From NCBI GenBank assembly GCA_947564735.1, contig CANOEC010000007.1, forward strand, positions 62,001 to 126,000: 64,000 bases of DNA, in the 5' to 3' direction. This DNA is from an uncultured Lachnospiraceae bacterium. GTDB lineage: Bacteria > Bacillota > Clostridia > Lachnospirales > Lachnospiraceae. The notes beneath the pieces are model-generated. The model saw only the letters and a program-made list of their open reading frames with translations, did no database searches and was not told where the DNA came from. The position numbers were made by a program, and so were the translations under genes. Below are positions 61,899-64,000 of this stretch, in pieces. The first letter of the stretch is position 1. Every line of letters starts with the position of its first letter.

Positions 61899-61930
61899 CT
61901 TAACAGCTACCCCCTTCTTTATCTATCGTT

Positions 61931-62962
61931 CTACTTATCTTCTTCGGACACAGTTTCCTCCGTCAGAATCATTTCTTTAATCTTATCGTTAATCTTCTGT
62001 TCCTTAAAGGTAATACACTGCAAAATAGAATTCTTAATCTCAACGGATTTAGAACTACCATGCGTCTTAACCACAAGCCCCTTTAATCCCAATAACGGTG
62101 CACCGCCATACTGCTCCAGATCAAATACCTTTAATGTCTGCTTCAGCGCCGGTTTCACTAAAAGCGCTCCTATCTTACTCCGCAGGCTCGTCATCATGCC
62201 TTCTTTGACTTTCGTAATCAGCGTAGCGCCAACACCCTCATAAGTCTTGAGAATCACATTGCCCACAAAAGCTTCACACACCACAACATCCACAGCCCCG
62301 GCTGGAATGTCCCGCGCCTCCACACTGCCGACAAAATTAATGTCCGGACAGTTCTTCAACAGTGGAAAGGTTTCCTTGACAAGCGCATTTCCCTTCTCTT
62401 CCTCTGCGCCAATATTAACAATTCCCACTTTAGGATTCTTCACACCCATCACATGTTCCATATAAACGGAACCTATTTTGGCAAACTGCACAAGATGCGA
62501 CGGTCTGGCATCCACATTCGCACCACAGTCAATCAACAGAGAACATCCCTTCGCAGTAGGAATAAGCGGTGCCAGAGGCGGTCTTTCGACTCCCTTGATT
62601 CGTCCTACAATAACCTGTCCGCCGACAAGCGTCGCACCCGTACTGCCTGCCGATACATAGGCGTCACAGGTTCCGTCTTTCACCAGATTTAACGCCTTGA
62701 CAAGCGAAGAGTCCTTCTTCTTGCGTATTGCCATAACAGGCGGTTCAGCCGTCTCAATGATTTCAGACGCCGGAACAATCTCCATCTGTTCCCTCTGATA
62801 GGTGTAGCCGGAAAGTTCCTTCTCCAGCACATCTTGGATTCCTACCAGATAAACCTTAACCTTACTGCTCTCATTGACAGCTTCCACTGCACCCTTGACA
62901 ATCTCCCCCGGCGCATTATCACCGCCCATCGCATCTACTGCAACTTTAACAAACTCACCCAT
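61931..62962 (-). CDS. plsX: Phosphate acyltransferase PlsX
   Basis: PlsX converts acyl-ACP to acyl-phosphate, the donor for PlsY. The 343-residue protein has VAVDAMGGDNAPGEIVKGAV at the start, RKKKDSSLVKAL, SAGSTGATL, and GVKNPKVGIVNIGAEEEKGN. The C-terminal 18 residues are charged and unique. The ATG at 62962 has only a distant GAGG (13 nt), so initiation may be weak or the start slightly different. It heads plsX-acpP-rnc-smc-ftsY-ilvA. The downstream enzymes plsY and gpsA are at 31.7-33.4 kb. Confidence 0.95.
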   Translation of the reverse strand: MGEFVKVAVDAMGGDNAPGEIVKGAVEAVNESSKVKVYLVGIQDVLEKELSGYTYQREQMEIVPASEIIETAEPPVMAIRKKKDSSLVKALNLVKDGTCDAYVSAGSTGATLVGGQVIVGRIKGVERPPLAPLIPTAKGCSLLIDCGANVDARPSHLVQFAKIGSVYMEHVMGVKNPKVGIVNIGAEEEKGNALVKETFPLLKNCPDINFVGSVEARDIPAGAVDVVVCEAFVGNVILKTYEGVGATLITKVKEGMMTSLRSKIGALLVKPALKQTLKVFDLEQYGGAPLLGLKGLVVKTHGSSKSVEIKNSILQCITFKEQKINDKIKEMILTEETVSEEDK

Positions 62963-63065
62963 GTCAGTAACTAAGCCTCATTCTTTCTTCCGCTGTTCAT
63001 TGACAGACGTCCCTCAAAAAACATACCTGTCCATTCTCTGCATAAATACCGCATACTAATATATT

Positions 63066-63094
63066 AATATACTAAATACAGCCGTAAAAATCAA
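63066..63094 (-). promoter_or_regulatory. Promoter of the plsX operon
   Basis: Minus strand: TTGATT (63089-63094), 17-nt spacer, TATATT (63066-63071). The ATACTAA-type direct repeats around the -10 (63053-63078) could be an operator. The foldback element begins 46 bp upstream of the -35. Confidence 0.7.
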
Positions 63095-63139
63095 GGTCTA
63101 AAATTCGCCCCCAGCACCCCAAGCACCATTTCCTATACA

Positions 63140-63444
63140 GATTCGGGTGTCAAAAGGTGCTCTGGCGATTTTGTATCGGCAGATTTCACAAATTGCTCAC
63201 GCAGTCGTTTTGCGAAAGAGATTGTGATTTTCTTTATATTCCGCTCAGTATCCAGCATTTTGCGGACAAGGATGTCCGTAAAAGCCCGAAACGAGCCCGG
63301 ATGGCTCATTGAGGGCGGATGCGTCCGTCAGTCAATGTCCTGCCGGAATATGTTAGAAAATCCAATCGATAAAGCAGACACAAGAGAGCAATTTGTGTAA
63401 TCTGCCTTTTCCATTTGTACAAAGCACCTTTTGACACCCGAATC
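63140..63444. mobile_element. 305-bp MITE-like foldback element without coding capacity
   Basis: The two ends are inverted copies of each other over 59 bp. The outer 22 bp are identical (GATTCGGGTGTCAAAAGGTG, then CT; 63140-63161 and 63423-63444). A 16-bp window differs fully. The inner 21 bp match at 20 (63178-63198 and 63386-63406). CTATACA stands directly outside both ends (63133-63139 and 63445-63451), a 7-bp target duplication (8 bp if the last C is counted as target). The 187-bp core has small hairpins (GAGCC/GGCTC near 63292-63306) and no convincing gene. It lies between the rpmF terminator and the plsX promoter. Confidence 0.82.
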
Positions 63445-63453
63445 CTATACAAT

Positions 63454-63502
63454 AAAAAAGCGCCCTCACATTGCGTATTGCCGCTAATGTCAAGAGCGCT
63501 TT
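63454..63502 (-). terminator. Terminator of yceD-rpmF
   Basis: Minus strand: AAAGCGCTCTTGACATT pairs with AATGTGAGGGCGCTTT, with a small bulge, followed by TTTTTATTG. It lies 37 bp past rpmF and directly beside the foldback element's target duplication. Confidence 0.8.
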
Positions 63503-63539
63503 CGTACCGCAGGTGCAATGATTCACAAAAAATTACTGC

Positions 63540-63719
63540 TTAATCAACTGCGATAATCTCTTTTTTGTTGTATGTGCCGCATTTCTTACATACTCTGTGG
63601 GGTACCATTAAAGCACCGCATTTGCTGCACTTTACTAATGTCGGAGCAGACATCTTCCAGTTTGCTCTTCTCTTATCTCTTCTACCTTTAGAAGATTTGT
63701 TCTTAGGACAAATAGACAT
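63540..63719 (-). CDS. rpmF: 50S ribosomal protein L32
   Basis: L32 is a small 50S protein. The 59-residue protein reads MSICPKNKSSKGRRDKRRAN and continues with WKMSAPTLVKCSKCG, then PHRVCKKCGTY, giving a complete CxxC...CxxC zinc ribbon. It is too short for many gene finders' cut-offs but certain in family. AGGAGGTGTAACA precedes the ATG, and this site includes the last codons of yceD, 2 bp upstream. A zinc-type L32 fits the Firmicutes. Confidence 0.97.
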   Translation of the reverse strand: MSICPKNKSSKGRRDKRRANWKMSAPTLVKCSKCGALMVPHRVCKKCGTYNKKEIIAVD

Positions 63720-63721
63720 TG

Positions 63722-64000
63722 TTACACCTCCTTATTCCCGTTAAAGATATCCTTTATTACTGCCATCCTTGGATCAGGAACAAAGGTATCACAATCACAT
63801 GTTCCCGTATTCAGGTCCTTACCGCACTGACGACAAATTCCTTTGCAGCCAGGCTTGCACAAAACCTTCATAGGCCAGTTCATTACGATTTCACTGCTTA
63901 GTAAGTCTTCCACGTTAAGCAAAAATCCATCCATCATATCCTGCCCGTCTGCATCGTCAGGAATGGATTCTGTCATATCCGGTGCAAACACTTCTCTGTC
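63722..64000 (-). CDS. YceD-family protein (DUF177), C-terminal part (runs off the right edge)
   Basis: The last 92 residues of a DUF177/YceD protein, the usual partner upstream of rpmF. Related proteins are linked to 23S rRNA accumulation in plants and bacteria. The segment shows WPMKVLCKPGCKGICRQCGK and CDCDTFVPDPRMAVIKDIF, with Cys pairs typical of the family in Clostridia. The N-terminal part and the start lie outside the window. Confidence 0.9.
   Translation of the reverse strand, partial: DREVFAPDMTESIPDDADGQDMMDGFLLNVEDLLSSEIVMNWPMKVLCKPGCKGICRQCGKDLNTGTCDCDTFVPDPRMAVIKDIFNGNKEV

Noticed and set aside
63306-63518. Minus-strand reading frame of 70 codons across the right arm of the foldback element and the rpmF terminator
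   Set aside because: It has no binding site, runs through a terminator hairpin and a terminal inverted repeat, and shows no recognisable domain.
1-64000. tRNA, rRNA, CRISPR arrays and intact insertion sequences
   Set aside because: No cloverleaf-type sequence, rRNA segment, regularly spaced repeat or transposase frame was seen on either strand by eye; a covariance-model scan would be needed to exclude a small RNA.

Overview
The window looks like chromosomal core sequence from a Gram-positive, mid-GC member of the Clostridia, most likely family Lachnospiraceae. This rests on gene content and order (ylxM-ffh-rpsP-khpA-rimM-trmD-rplS; plsX-acpP-rnc-smc-ftsY; a radical-SAM DUF512 gene followed by der-plsY-gpsA), on a serC-serA pair next to a DUF1015 gene, on a tyrosine T-box leader, on strong AGGAGG-type ribosome binding sites, and on monoderm wall enzymes (GH25 lysozymes, VanY- and YkuD-type enzymes). 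Nearly every gene is on the minus strand. Only a 94-residue unknown protein, aroC, metF and prs are on the plus strand. I see no tRNA, rRNA, CRISPR array, prophage or intact transposase gene.

Layout, left to right: the 5' part of glgB; DUF1015, serA and serC (serine biosynthesis); an L,D-transpeptidase; ilvB, ilvD, a GT-C type membrane protein and leuB (branched-chain amino acids); a small Glu/Ala-rich lipoprotein; yajC, tgt and a VanY-like peptidase; aroC with a structured leader; a transmembrane GH25 lysozyme, an HMGL-like aldolase and tyrS behind a Tyr T-box. From 22.5 to 30.6 kb there is a five-gene colinear block: MoxR ATPase, VWA protein, HD-GYP response regulator and two hybrid histidine kinases whose kinase cores are damaged in complementary ways. 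Next come metF; the DUF512-der-plsY-gpsA operon, divergent from prs; a two-component pair; and a long ribosome-biogenesis and secretion block (two signal peptidases, rbgA, rnhB, ylqG, ylqH, yraN, pgeF, then the rplS to ylxM operon). The right end holds a C39-like protein, a second membrane-anchored GH25, YitT, ilvA-ftsY-smc-rnc-acpP-plsX, a 305-bp foldback element, rpmF and the end of yceD.

The most unusual items are: (1) the MoxR/VWA plus HD-GYP plus paired degenerate hybrid kinase locus; (2) a non-coding 305-bp MITE-like element with 59-bp inverted ends, a 7-8 bp target duplication and a matching 'empty site' elsewhere in the window; (3) a serine operon without serB but next to DUF1015; (4) a perfectly symmetric divergent promoter; (5) overlapping divergent promoters between prs and the DUF512-der-plsY-gpsA operon, with an inverted repeat that could be a shared operator; (6) a palindromic intergenic repeat present twice. 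All names come from reading translated motifs; no database search was run.
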